Counted from the stretch's first letter, positions 46,026 through 54,443 are shown. The stretch is DNA of 64,000 nt from Rossellomorea aquimaris (GCF_020172085.1 NZ_JAIVAT010000006.1:50273-114272), one strand, 5' to 3'. Numbers and translations are program-made. Notes: generated by a model from the sequence alone, not told the origin.

Positions 46026-46424
46026 TTATTTCGCACGCCTAAGTTTCATACGTTCGATTTCTGCCTTCATAGCGTCGATGTCGGTCGCTTGGTTATCGCC
46101 TGTCTTAGTGCGATCCTCCACTTCAAGCCTGTCGTTCAGCATGCTCACGGTCTTCAGCAGTAACTCAGCCGCCTTTGCGCTCGGCTGCTGCTCTTTTGTC
46201 GCCTGCGTCAGTAATGAGTCAATGACGTCAGGGATCCGGTGCATGGTGTTGCGGTTGATTTCTCGCTTGATTTCGTCATTAAACTCGATACCTCGTCGCC
46301 AGTTGTAGAGCGTTTGTCTACTGACGCCAACCTTCTCTGCAATTTGTTCGTGAGTGAGTCCGCCCTGCTTCGGCTGCGCCAGGTACTTCACGGCTTCTAA
46401 TTGTTCAGGTTTAAGATTCTTCAT
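46026..46424 (-). CDS. phBC6A51-type HTH protein, small-terminase-like
   Basis: 132 aa. N-terminal helix-turn-helix GGLTHEQIAEKVGVSRQTLYNWRRG (residues 20-45, motif split here as GLTHEQIAEKV and SRQTLYNWRRG), then a helical C-terminal region. Such proteins are found in phages, often beside packaging genes, and resemble small terminase subunits. In satellites a TerS-like protein redirects the helper's packaging. No TerL is nearby; the terminase role is inferred. Confidence 0.6.
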   Translation of the reverse strand: MKNLKPEQLEAVKYLAQPKQGGLTHEQIAEKVGVSRQTLYNWRRGIEFNDEIKREINRNTMHRIPDVIDSLLTQATKEQQPSAKAAELLLKTVSMLNDRLEVEDRTKTGDNQATDIDAMKAEIERMKLRRAK

Positions 46425-46457
46425 TCCAATTCCTCCTCAATATAAAAAGCCACCCCA

Positions 46458-46979
46458 TTATCGCAGTGACTTCGCTTCATCTATTAAGCCCGGCACCCTG
46501 TCGTACTCATGCGATGCCATTGCCGCCTTTGCTTCTTCGAGTTTCATAAAGTAGTCTAATTCATTCGGATAATAGTCCTTAACGCAGTATATGAAGGCGC
46601 CGATATGTTTCGCCCAGTTGTCCGCTAAATCTTCCTTATTATAAGGCGTTGTATCCGGGTTAGAGGCTAAATCGACCGTGTACTTCTCTACTTCTTCAGC
46701 GTCAGAGAATAAGTGAGCGACCTGGCCGTTATCCGTTGCTTGCGTTATCTGTTCCGGCGTCATGTAGTACCAGGGCATATCGCCGTTTGTTTCAACCGTT
46801 CTCTCTGTAGGTGCTTCGATTGCTGGTTCCTCCTTCTCGCTTGATGCTGAAGCGACTTCTGCCGGCTCAACCTCTTCTGTTTTGTCAGCCTGTTTGTTAT
46901 CGTCAAAATAACTGTAACCTAGTACGCTGCCGACTCCGACGACTCCGACAAATACTACTCCTGCGATTAATGCTTTCAT
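46458..46979 (-). CDS. secreted or membrane-anchored unknown protein
   Basis: 173 aa. N-terminal hydrophobic signal/anchor (LIAGVVFVGVVGVGSVLGYSY), an acidic low-complexity linker (EEVEPAEVASASSEKEEP) and a C-terminal domain without known motif. Possibly a surface-exposed superinfection factor; this is a guess. RBS GGGAGGAAATGGA. Confidence 0.65.
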   Translation of the reverse strand: MKALIAGVVFVGVVGVGSVLGYSYFDDNKQADKTEEVEPAEVASASSEKEEPAIEAPTERTVETNGDMPWYYMTPEQITQATDNGQVAHLFSDAEEVEKYTVDLASNPDTTPYNKEDLADNWAKHIGAFIYCVKDYYPNELDYFMKLEEAKAAMASHEYDRVPGLIDEAKSLR

Positions 46980-47049
46980 TCCATTTCCTCCCGTCCGTAT
47001 TTTCTACTTACATTATAAACGTTTCAGAAGGAAAATAGTTTCATTTTTT

Positions 47050-48951
47050 CTAGTATGTTCCACCTATATGCGAACTGACGAAAAGACGCGAAACCGCTGA
47101 CGCAGTAACACGCGCAAGCCCTGATGGCTTTATCTCAACCCTGTGCCAAGTTCCGCGGGTAACTTTCCCGCTGCCATCCTTCGCCAAGTACGGAATTAAA
47201 TTTATTTCTTGCGCTTGGTTTGCCGTCACTGGCACCGTGTTACCGTCGACTTTAATCGTTACTGAATTCGGCAGGGATCCGAGCTCATAGATTCCGAATT
47301 TCAAGTCGTGAGTATGATCGGGTATCGTGATGTTATGGGAGTGATCTTCAATCGTGATGCTATGCGTGTGATTGCTGACAGTGTGTGTATGTGCAGGCGT
47401 ATTAACCGTATGATTATGAGCTGGAATGCTGACAGTATGGTTGTGACCGAGGCGATCGTCTGTAATCTCAACAGCATGGTTATGCTCATTGAAAGAAGGA
47501 ATTGTTCCTGTACCGACTCCAACTGGCGGAGACGAGTATACAAAGAAGCCCGGACTTACAAACGAGCTTGTTTGAGTACTATTTCCTCCTGAGCTCGATG
47601 TTAAAGTATTAGACCCACCGGCACTCGTTGTTTGGCCACCACCTGAGCTAGTCGACTTTACCGTACCGCCCCCAGCACTTGATGTTACGGTTGTCGAACC
47701 GCCGCCAAGTGTTGCCTGCGAGTATGCCCGAAACTTTTCAAGCTTGTACGTCAGGTTTAACTCGTTAATGTTCACGAGGTCGTTCGGAATCCATATATCG
47801 AGGGTAGCCGGATGGTTGGCGTCGGCATTGTCGTTATAATCGTAATTTAAAATATTCGTACTTCCTTGTGTATAGGCCTCATTTACACGAATTTTCTTTT
47901 CAGCATCAACAAGCGTTGTGTGAACACCTTCCACCATACTACCGATTTCCAGTTCTATTTCACCAGGCGCGCCAGTGATGTCGGGCTTCTTCACAACGTG
48001 AATACGCTGAGTGATGACGCCAAAGTCCGGATCGACGATTCGAACAAGTGCGCCTTCCGTAAATTTGTCGATGGATGAACCGGTCAGTACCGACAAGTCG
48101 GCCGCCTTAACCTTGTAAACCACTTTCGGTTGCTTCCATTTGTTCAATAAATCAGCCGCGTTGTCTTTGAGTGACTGAGCATCTTCAAACCGGCGATCTA
48201 CCCACACGTAGGATTTCCGGCCATACTTCGCAACAGAAACAGCGTCCTCTAAATAAGGAACTCCGTTGTTCGCGTCTCTAATACTCAGCTGATTCACACC
48301 TTCGCCGGCCCCTAGAGCGTAGATGCGATTTACAACGCCATTCGTCTCTACCTGCCTCTCGATTTCTCTCATGTTCTTTGCGTAGCGAACTTCACAAGTG
48401 ACTTTAGTGCTAAGCTCCTCAAGTCCAACAGTCCAAGGATAATATTGCGTGTTATATGTCCATTGATATTCCTTATCGAACGGTTGAGGAATTGCATACA
48501 TAGGAGCGAGCAAGCCGTTTTCGTTCTCATACTTGTATGAAAAGTATCTCGTGAAAGCTACATTACCTCGGCGCCAATGCTTAGTCGTTTGCTGCGATAA
48601 AATATAGTCGATGTTCTGAGTCGTAGTCCAGTTCGTCGTCTGATGATAGCCGAATAGGACGTCATCAAGAAGAGTAGAGAATACGTGATACAATTCAAAC
48701 TCTACAACACCGGCAGACTCGTTTCTGATTGTGCGTGAAGGCTCGATACGAAATAGGCCGATATTTTCACCAGTCATATCATCGGTGATTTCCACAAAGT
48801 TGAACGGCTCACATTTCGCCACGTTCGTATCATCAAGAGGCAGCGAGAAAGACGCAAACCAAAGCTCGTTAAGGCGTTTCTCATATCCGATTCTGAAGGC
48901 ATTCTTTAAATGCGCGATGGTTTGACGATTCTGATTAAGTATTTTAATCAT
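47050..48951 (-). CDS. phage tail-tip / minor structural protein with HxH-rich tip
   Basis: 633 aa. Residues 1-350 match prophage endopeptidase-tail or siphovirus tail-component proteins (IGLFRIEPSRTIRNESAGVVEFELYHVF region). Residues 405-460 are Gly/Ser/Thr-rich. Residues 480-550 hold repeats such as GHNHTVSIPAHNHTV and PDHTHDLKFGIYE, the HxH metal-binding pattern of phage receptor-binding tips. It is the only structural phage gene recognised in the element. Confidence 0.82.
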   Translation of the reverse strand: MIKILNQNRQTIAHLKNAFRIGYEKRLNELWFASFSLPLDDTNVAKCEPFNFVEITDDMTGENIGLFRIEPSRTIRNESAGVVEFELYHVFSTLLDDVLFGYHQTTNWTTTQNIDYILSQQTTKHWRRGNVAFTRYFSYKYENENGLLAPMYAIPQPFDKEYQWTYNTQYYPWTVGLEELSTKVTCEVRYAKNMREIERQVETNGVVNRIYALGAGEGVNQLSIRDANNGVPYLEDAVSVAKYGRKSYVWVDRRFEDAQSLKDNAADLLNKWKQPKVVYKVKAADLSVLTGSSIDKFTEGALVRIVDPDFGVITQRIHVVKKPDITGAPGEIELEIGSMVEGVHTTLVDAEKKIRVNEAYTQGSTNILNYDYNDNADANHPATLDIWIPNDLVNINELNLTYKLEKFRAYSQATLGGGSTTVTSSAGGGTVKSTSSGGGQTTSAGGSNTLTSSSGGNSTQTSSFVSPGFFVYSSPPVGVGTGTIPSFNEHNHAVEITDDRLGHNHTVSIPAHNHTVNTPAHTHTVSNHTHSITIEDHSHNITIPDHTHDLKFGIYELGSLPNSVTIKVDGNTVPVTANQAQEINLIPYLAKDGSGKVTRGTWHRVEIKPSGLARVTASAVSRLFVSSHIGGTY

Positions 48952-49196
48952 CGGCGACCCACCTCGTATCTGACTTCAAAGTTTCGCGGGATTTCTCCGA
49001 ACTTTCTCGCCTTCACAAGTGAGTAATCATCAGTTAGAATCCGGGCTTTTCCTCGTCCGATGTGGTCGAAGGCTTGCTTGAGCGCTTGCCACTTACTGCG
49101 TCCTCTAAACTCCTGGGTTACGCCTAATTCGTCCGTCAAACTTGCAACGGTATACATAAACGCATGACTAACCGTTTTTATTGTGTAAGTTTTCAT
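48948..49196 (-). CDS. 82-aa unknown phage-type protein
   Basis: Overlaps the start of the tail gene by 4 bp, so translation is coupled. Sequence MKTYTIKTVSHAFMYTVASL..., basic in its second half (RGRSKWQALKQAFDHIGRGKAR). No known domain recognised. RBS GGAGGGGACGGA. Confidence 0.65.
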   Translation of the reverse strand: MKTYTIKTVSHAFMYTVASLTDELGVTQEFRGRSKWQALKQAFDHIGRGKARILTDDYSLVKARKFGEIPRNFEVRYEVGRR

Positions 49197-49214
49197 TCCG
49201 TCCCCTCCTCCGAT

Positions 49215-49241
49215 AAAATAAAAAAGACGCCCCGAAGGACG
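49215..49241 (-). terminator. terminator with UUCG loop
   Basis: On the minus strand CGTCC-TTCG-GGGCG followed by TCTTTTTTATTTT. Same pattern as the one at 59486. Confidence 0.6.
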
Positions 49242-49244
49242 CCC

Positions 49245-50009
49245 TTACCTAAATATTCGTGTGGCTTGTTGTTGCTCATCTCTATGAACGAAGTAGATTG
49301 TTCTGCGATTCTTATCAACGTGATTATCAAGGTCAGCAATACCTAACCCGACCGGACTGACGTTTTGTTCCAGGCGCTGAATCTCTTTTCGCACCTTGTC
49401 GTATTCCTCTTGCAATCCGTCGATGACATGCTGATCGCTGCGTTTTGCTCCTAAGTAAATACCTCCGTCGCCGGCATAGTTGTAAATTTCCCTACTAAGA
49501 CGTTGCGCCTCGTCCCGTAAGCGTCTTACCTCGCTATTAATAGCAACAGATAAAGCGTTGATTGTTTCGTTTGTATCTGCTTCAAACTCTCGAGCCTGAC
49601 GTACTACCTCGTAGTGATTCGCCTGAGCTTTCAAGAACGCCGCCTTTGCTTTAGCGATGTCATCCCTCGCCTTCGATTCCGCATCTTTGTGACTAGCGAT
49701 AACTTCCTTCGCCTCAGCCTTTACGTTTGCGATATGGCCGGCAAGCTCATCGACATCAAAGTCGGCAGCCCTTACTTTATTCACGCTCAAGACGGCGATT
49801 TCTTTATTAATTGCGTCTATTTCCTCGTCAATCTTGTCGATTGCTTTCGTATCAAACGGCTTGCTCGGATCGTAACTGCTGATGATATTAGACTTTTTCG
49901 CGTCCAGGTCAGACAATTTTGCCCGCAGTTCAGTTTCCCGATCCTCAAATGCTTGCTTTTGCTTCGATTTCGTTTGTAAAAACGCCTTTGCTTTTTGAAT
50001 AAGACCCAT
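49245..50009 (-). CDS. coiled-coil unknown protein
   Basis: 254 aa, almost wholly alpha-helical with heptad-like stretches (DKIDEEIDAINKEIAVL, VRRLRDEAQRLSREIY). No known domain. One-base overlap with the upstream 249-aa gene, so the two are coupled and may interact. Scaffold-like length and composition, but that is only inference. Confidence 0.65.
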   Translation of the reverse strand: MGLIQKAKAFLQTKSKQKQAFEDRETELRAKLSDLDAKKSNIISSYDPSKPFDTKAIDKIDEEIDAINKEIAVLSVNKVRAADFDVDELAGHIANVKAEAKEVIASHKDAESKARDDIAKAKAAFLKAQANHYEVVRQAREFEADTNETINALSVAINSEVRRLRDEAQRLSREIYNYAGDGGIYLGAKRSDQHVIDGLQEEYDKVRKEIQRLEQNVSPVGLGIADLDNHVDKNRRTIYFVHRDEQQQATRIFR

Positions 50010-50758
50010 TATTCAGCCCCCTCATTTCCTTCAGACTCATCTTCGTCGACGAAATGTTCCGGATTGTTTACGTACTTCGCAATATCACGACCGAACAGTT
50101 CTTGCACCGTATCCATTGCCAAGCCTCTACCGAACAGGTCACGATTGAACGCTCCGTCCATTGACTCGTATATTTCCGCAGCTTCTTGTTGCTCCGGAGT
50201 TATTGCAACCTTTTTCACGTTATCAAGCGTCCTGCTAAGCTCGACTTTGTATTTTGCTGAGTCTGCCGGATCCGCAGCGCCAAGGACGGTTTGAACCAGC
50301 TGCGGGTACTCATCGATTATCTGCTGAGCAAAGAACGGGTCCTTCTGCTGGCGAATGAAATCATTAAGATAGTCCATAGCGTAGTTAGCGCGTGATTCAA
50401 GCATGAGTTTCATTTTCAAGTCGTTGAACTGTCGGGTAAAGGTATTTTCGTTGTTACCCATCTCCGGCTTTTTGGGCTTTTCATTCAGTAATAGTTCGGC
50501 GTTTACCTTTGCCTTGATAACGCTTTGCTGGTAATTGTCTTTCATTTCCTTTGCGATAGACAAGAACCCTTTGCCAGCTTCTTTCTTGATTAATTCAATT
50601 TTCTTTTGCTTTCCGGAAGGGGATAGATCGGGGTCAAGCTGAACATCTTTAATCATGTCTTTAAAAGCATCTTTTGTGGACGCTAATTTCGACATCACAC
50701 TTCCTCTAATTTCTTGAACGTTATCTAATGCTTCTTTCATCTTTTGATATTGACTCAT
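50009..50758 (-). CDS. helical unknown protein with acidic tail
   Basis: 249 aa. Helical (MSQYQKMKEALDNVQEIRGS..., LDPDLSPSGKQKKIELIKKE), ending in an acidic tail DEDESEGNEGAE. Composition recalls capsid-scaffold or size-redirecting proteins, without any motif proving it. RBS AAAAGGGAGAGATTTATAA. Just upstream of the coiled-coil gene. Confidence 0.62.
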   Translation of the reverse strand: MSQYQKMKEALDNVQEIRGSVMSKLASTKDAFKDMIKDVQLDPDLSPSGKQKKIELIKKEAGKGFLSIAKEMKDNYQQSVIKAKVNAELLLNEKPKKPEMGNNENTFTRQFNDLKMKLMLESRANYAMDYLNDFIRQQKDPFFAQQIIDEYPQLVQTVLGAADPADSAKYKVELSRTLDNVKKVAITPEQQEAAEIYESMDGAFNRDLFGRGLAMDTVQELFGRDIAKYVNNPEHFVDEDESEGNEGAE

Positions 50759-50775
50759 TTATAAATCTCTCCCTT

Positions 50776-51138
50776 TTAATTAAATTTTTCGGTGATGCTC
50801 GTTTTGCGGCGCATTGCATCAAAACTCAACTGCCGCACTTCCCACGTTTTCACTTTTTGCGAACTGACATGATAATCATGCCGCGGAAACCTCAGCCGAT
50901 TCTTTGACCTCACTGTCATATCGTTTGTAATCACTTTGGCCTGTTCGCCTGTTTCAAGCAGACTCCCAATGTGATGCGAATATTTATCGAATGCCTCTCG
51001 TCTGCTTAGGCGCTTGTCGCAGTATAATGAGGCGATATAAACTGTTTCATTGTCGAACCGTTCCGTGATTCCGAAGCTAGTTTCAGCTTCATTTCGAATA
51101 GCAAATACGAAGAAAAGACGGAGACGCTGCTCACTCAT
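50776..51138 (-). CDS. 120-aa unknown protein
   Basis: Starts MSEQRLRLFFVFAIRNEAET; basic overall, no recognised domain. Its ATG overlaps the stop of the 53-aa gene (ATGAGTGA), giving translational coupling in a compact leftward operon. Confidence 0.62.
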   Translation of the reverse strand: MSEQRLRLFFVFAIRNEAETSFGITERFDNETVYIASLYCDKRLSRREAFDKYSHHIGSLLETGEQAKVITNDMTVRSKNRLRFPRHDYHVSSQKVKTWEVRQLSFDAMRRKTSITEKFN

Positions 51139-51292
51139 CCGACTTCAACTCCTCAAGCTTGGCGAATAGTTTATTGGTCCAATCGGCAGAATCTCGTCGT
51201 TTACCGCCATACTTTTTCCTCTTATCCAGGCGACGTTGTTCCCGTTGAGGTAATGAGTCATAGCGTACTTTTCCGGAATTTCTTCTAGCCAC
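51131..51292 (-). CDS. 53-aa basic protein
   Basis: GTG start (MARRNSGKVRYDSLPQREQR...), Arg/Lys-rich first half (RRLDKRKKYGGKRRDS). RBS GCGAGGTG. Overlaps both neighbours: start inside the end of the 67-aa gene, stop inside the start of the 120-aa gene. Could bind nucleic acid; function unknown. Confidence 0.6.
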   Translation of the reverse strand: MARRNSGKVRYDSLPQREQRRLDKRKKYGGKRRDSADWTNKLFAKLEELKSDE

Positions 51293-51488
51293 GGCGCGCA
51301 CCTCGCTTTCGATTTAGAGTCGCTTTTCTGTCAGCCACCATGCGGGGCAACATTGAATCGATCTGCCGGTCCGTCATGTAGCAGCCGAACAGGTAAATGC
51401 TCTTTTGACCGTCCTCATTGACGACCACCTCTACCGGCTTTCTTCCATTGCGTATGATTTCAAACGAATACATGGGCGTTCCAGACAC
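51285..51488 (-). CDS. 67-aa unknown protein
   Basis: Beta-rich first half (MYSFEIIRNGRKPVEVVVNE), then SIYLFGCYMTDRQIDSMLP and a basic tail. GTG start chosen for its strong RBS AAGGAGGAGGTTAAA; the frame is open 25 codons further up without an RBS. Confidence 0.6.
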   Translation of the reverse strand: MSGTPMYSFEIIRNGRKPVEVVVNEDGQKSIYLFGCYMTDRQIDSMLPRMVADRKATLNRKRGARRG

Positions 51489-51588
51489 TTTAACCTCCTC
51501 CTTGTCTTGCAAGACTTTTAATCGTGTTTTCTTCAAACTAATGTAAATACACCTGACTCGCATTTTCTTCGCTAAGAAGCCTGTTATA

Positions 51589-51939
51589 TCAACGTTTCAA
51601 ATCACTAAAGTCTTGCGTGTTTGTCTTGTTCCTGCTGCGCCTTTCCGTCTTGCTCTTTGCGATGGACCGACATACGTCTGAGCAGTACCACAACCGGCTA
51701 TTTTGCGTTTTGAATATCTCATTGCAACCTCGGCACTTCTTAGAAGATAAGTTTATAAGAGGCTTGATCGAATGAACTATTAGCTTGTTCGTGGAGATAT
51801 GGGTACCGTCTAGCCAACTACAAGAAAGGTCGGACTTATCAAAAGAATATCTATCATGTTTAACGAGTAATGGACAATGCGCGTCACGCAACAGGCACCA
51901 GTTGCCTTGATCGAGGTTTGCACACTCTTTAGGTTTCAC
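51589..51939 (-). CDS. zinc-finger-like unknown protein A
   Basis: 116 aa. The C-terminal half has CRGCNEIFKTQNSRLWYCSDVC, split here as CRGCNEIF and WYCSDVCRSIA, a CxxC-x15-CxxxC treble-clef-like finger. The same finger type occurs in the 311-aa protein at 52795-53730. GTG start after GAGGAGGTGAAATGCC. Confidence 0.65.
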   Translation of the reverse strand: MKPKECANLDQGNWCLLRDAHCPLLVKHDRYSFDKSDLSCSWLDGTHISTNKLIVHSIKPLINLSSKKCRGCNEIFKTQNSRLWYCSDVCRSIAKSKTERRSRNKTNTQDFSDLKR

Positions 51940-52078
51940 GGCATTTCACCTCCTCGAACTCAAAAAGGGCAGCGATGAGCCGACCTTCTTTCCAAACTTC
52001 TGCGATCATGGAGCATTTTTCATTCCGATTATGCTTATAAATCTCGTACTGACGATCAGTGTAGACTTGATTCTTCAT
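51929..52078 (-). CDS. 49-aa unknown protein
   Basis: MKNQVYTDRQYEIYKHNRNE... then CSMIAEVWKEGRLIAALFEF. Overlaps the upstream gene by 4 bp (ATGA) and the downstream zinc-finger gene by 11 bp. RBS AAGGTGG. Confidence 0.6.
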   Translation of the reverse strand: MKNQVYTDRQYEIYKHNRNEKCSMIAEVWKEGRLIAALFEFEEVKCRET

Positions 52079-52410
52079 GGACCACCTTGAACCTCATGCA
52101 AAGCCTGCAAAATTACCTGACGAATATAACGTTTCTCTAGCCCGCATCCTGACTTTGGCGAATAGGCATAGCAGAACTCCGTGGCAAACCGTTCGACTAA
52201 CTTGTAGACCTTCACCGAATCCATTTTCGCCAATGCCTTCCGATCAGCTTCTTCAAGCGTCTGCTCGTAGGCTAATGTAAGCATTGAAAATTGAACGGCG
52301 TCGAAGTCGGTGTGCGGCATGGTGTAACGGAACTTCCGTTTGGCTCCGGGCCAGGCGACCAAGTAATCTGTCTGCTTGTCGTCGAAGTAGGTAATGCTAA
52401 TTTCAGACAT
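52075..52410 (-). CDS. 111-aa unknown protein
   Basis: Starts MSEISITYFDDKQTDYLVAW after AGAGGAGAGTATAAAA; an earlier in-frame start lacks an RBS. Helical C-terminal half (QTLEEADRKALAKMDSVKVY). No recognised domain. Coupled to the 49-aa gene. Confidence 0.62.
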   Translation of the reverse strand: MSEISITYFDDKQTDYLVAWPGAKRKFRYTMPHTDFDAVQFSMLTLAYEQTLEEADRKALAKMDSVKVYKLVERFATEFCYAYSPKSGCGLEKRYIRQVILQALHEVQGGP

Positions 52411-52457
52411 TTTTATACTCTCCTCTTGACATTTCATTGATATTGACTTACAATTTA

Positions 52458-52682
52458 TTATGAGTACAACTGTTTAAATTTCTCTAACGAATCAAAAAAA
52501 GACATTAAATCATCATCAATAGATACCTTTTGAGCTAGACGAGCCCGAACCGTATCAGAAACTCTTCTTCTACCATTTTCGATTGCCGCAACTGTAGATT
52601 CTGATACTCCCAAAAACTCAGCCCACTGTACTTGTGTTTTTGATGCCCTTAGACGTAATCCTTTAAAAGTGCTTGCTTCCAC
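52458..52682 (-). CDS. small XRE-family HTH protein
   Basis: 74 aa. HTH_3 pattern: LRLRASKTQVQWAEFLGVSE and STVAAIENGRRRVSDTVRARLA. GTG start after AAAGGAGGGTTACAA. Embedded in the leftward operon, so it may set a later control step rather than the main switch. Confidence 0.75.
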   Translation of the reverse strand: MEASTFKGLRLRASKTQVQWAEFLGVSESTVAAIENGRRRVSDTVRARLAQKVSIDDDLMSFFDSLEKFKQLYS

Positions 52683-52794
52683 TTGTAACCCTCCTTTTTC
52701 GTACTCATAAAGCTAAAAAATACAGGTTAAACACCGCCGGCCAGTGCTTATCCCTTCCCACTATATAGCATTTTTCTCCTAGGTAAAAACCTAA

Positions 52795-53730
52795 TTAACC
52801 CTTGATATTCCAGTGTTTTCGGCGGTTTTCATCCGCCTCAACAAACTTTTCTTTTTCGAGTTGTTCCATTCCTATATCAGCGATTTTTCTAACGGTAACC
52901 TCTCCCCATTGGACAGACGATTTAGTCTTCATACGCTCTTTCGGTCGATAGTTGAAAGGCTTTTCGCTGAACTCATCCCGACCAACATACATCGGCTTCC
53001 TTTTCCCGTTTAAACGGACGGCATCGAAATCCTCGTCTTGCTTGTAGGCGAACAAATCAATCTTATTGTCTTCGTAAACTCTTTCACTGCGGGTCGATAT
53101 TTCGTTCAATTCATACGGCGAATAAAAGGGATTTTCATATTCTTGGCGCTGCCGATAACGTTTGAGACGTGTTTCTGACTCAAGGTGGTGAACCTTGGCG
53201 TTGTATTCGGCTCGCTTTCTTAAAGCCTCTTTTCTGGATCGGCAAGTGTCGCCGCATACCTTGGCGTTCTTTCTCTGGCTTCGGTCGATAAAATTCGATT
53301 CGCAGATTTCACACTTTTTAACCCTACGTCTTTCTGCCGGATTTATAGGTACTCCTATGAAACAACGCTCCAAGTATCCCTGAGCCCCTTCGCCGAGGGG
53401 CGGAAACTCCTCATTGGTTTGAGCATCACCGCTTGCCTCACGCTTCAGGGATAGACCTTTTACATGATCGTTAGCCAGCACGTAGTCTGTCAGCAATTCA
53501 ATAGCGCGACCACTTTTGGAAGGAGGTAATTGGACATGTCTTGCGTTTACTGTTGCTGTATAGCCGGGCTTTTGCGCATCAACAAAATGTTCGTTTACCT
53601 CATGCGATAATCCTTCAGCTATATTCATCCGGGACCAAAATGACCCCGATGCGAGAAATTCCTTGTAGTGTCGCTGATAGTAGTTAGGAAAGTAGCGGAA
53701 AATCTCGGAAACTAGATGGTTGTAGTTCAT
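52795..53730 (-). CDS. 311-aa unknown protein with CxxC zinc finger
   Basis: N-terminal part unknown (MNYNHLVSEIFRYFPNYYQR...). Near residues 145-175 is CEICESNF then AKVCGDTCRSRKEALRKRAE, a finger like that in 51589-51939. The C-terminal half is charged (ERMKTKSSVQWGEVTVRK). Lies next to the candidate origin, so a replication role is possible but unproven. Confidence 0.65.
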   Translation of the reverse strand: MNYNHLVSEIFRYFPNYYQRHYKEFLASGSFWSRMNIAEGLSHEVNEHFVDAQKPGYTATVNARHVQLPPSKSGRAIELLTDYVLANDHVKGLSLKREASGDAQTNEEFPPLGEGAQGYLERCFIGVPINPAERRRVKKCEICESNFIDRSQRKNAKVCGDTCRSRKEALRKRAEYNAKVHHLESETRLKRYRQRQEYENPFYSPYELNEISTRSERVYEDNKIDLFAYKQDEDFDAVRLNGKRKPMYVGRDEFSEKPFNYRPKERMKTKSSVQWGEVTVRKIADIGMEQLEKEKFVEADENRRKHWNIKG

Positions 53731-53749
53731 GGCTCTCTCCTCCTCATTT

Positions 53750-53964
53750 CGGAATTAATTACACGAACGGTTAACTCTTTTTCTTATTTGTTTCTCTTTT
53801 CTGCGATAAGATATATAGAATAGATAACACCGACGAATTTATGAGTCGGAATTATTTTAAATCTAGTTCAATAAATCTAGTTCATAAATATAGTTCGCGT
53901 CCATTTAATTCCGAACATACGTTACTTTTTTACCGAACATTGCGGAATTAATTACACGAACGGT
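53750..53964. repeat. candidate replication origin with iteron-like repeats
   Basis: A 22-bp direct repeat beginning CGGAATTAATTACACGAACG stands at 53750-53771 and 53943-53964. Between them is AT-rich DNA with tandem ATCTAGTTCA at 53861 and 53875 and ATATAGTTCG at 53888. It lies between the winged-helix gene and the 311-aa gene. Origins of phage satellites often look like this; it could instead be a promoter/operator region. Confidence 0.55.
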
Positions 53965-54385
53965 ATCTTTTCATCCTCTCCTTTGCCTTTTTTCGCTCAG
54001 TATCCCGGTATCTCAGACGATTCTTATATTCCTCAAGCGCTTCCGGAAACTTCACATAGAAGTCCTTCTCATCAAGCGGCTCAAGCGGAATATAAACGTT
54101 CTTCCCATCCTCACGTACGACGACCTTCATCAGATCGAGCTTCTTCAGTTTCGCCATGTGAGCGTCCAACGTCTTCGGATTCTTCCCGTACCTCATCGCC
54201 AGGGTGTCGCGGTTAGGGTAAGCGTAGCCTTCGTCAGCGTTGTAATAGTCCACTATAATCGCATATAGATAACTGTGCTCCGCCTTGAAGTCCGGGTGAT
54301 ACGTGTAATGATGGACCAGTTCTGACGGAATTTTGACGAAATGCTTGCCGTCTTCTCTTCGTTTTGACTTATCGAATACATTCAT
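53948..54385 (-). CDS. winged-helix DNA-binding protein, possible replication initiator
   Basis: 145 aa. FVKIPSELVHHYTYHPDFKA and YLYAIIVDYYNADEGYAYPN then RDTLAMRYGKNPKTLDAHMA form a HTH_36-like winged helix, as in N-terminal parts of plasmid/phage replication proteins. A charged tail follows (RDTERKKAKERMKRYR). Start at the ATG after AAGGAGGAATCGG; the longer frame is spurious. Its 3' end holds one of the 22-bp repeats. Confidence 0.7.
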   Translation of the reverse strand: MNVFDKSKRREDGKHFVKIPSELVHHYTYHPDFKAEHSYLYAIIVDYYNADEGYAYPNRDTLAMRYGKNPKTLDAHMAKLKKLDLMKVVVREDGKNVYIPLEPLDEKDFYVKFPEALEEYKNRLRYRDTERKKAKERMKRYRSCN

Positions 54386-54410
54386 TCCGATTCCTCCTTG
54401 AAAATTTATA

Positions 54411-54442
54411 AAAAGAAACCCGACCAGCGCCGGGCTCTTCTT
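54411..54442 (-). terminator. terminator after the 136-aa gene
   Basis: On the minus strand AGAAGAGCCCG pairs imperfectly with CGGGTTTCTTTTT. Confidence 0.5.
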
Positions 54443-54443
54443 G

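Noticed and set aside
53750..53964. CRISPR array
   Set aside because: Repeats are too short and too few, spacing is not uniform, and no cas genes are present. The phased arrays at 18819 and 44376 fail for the same reasons.
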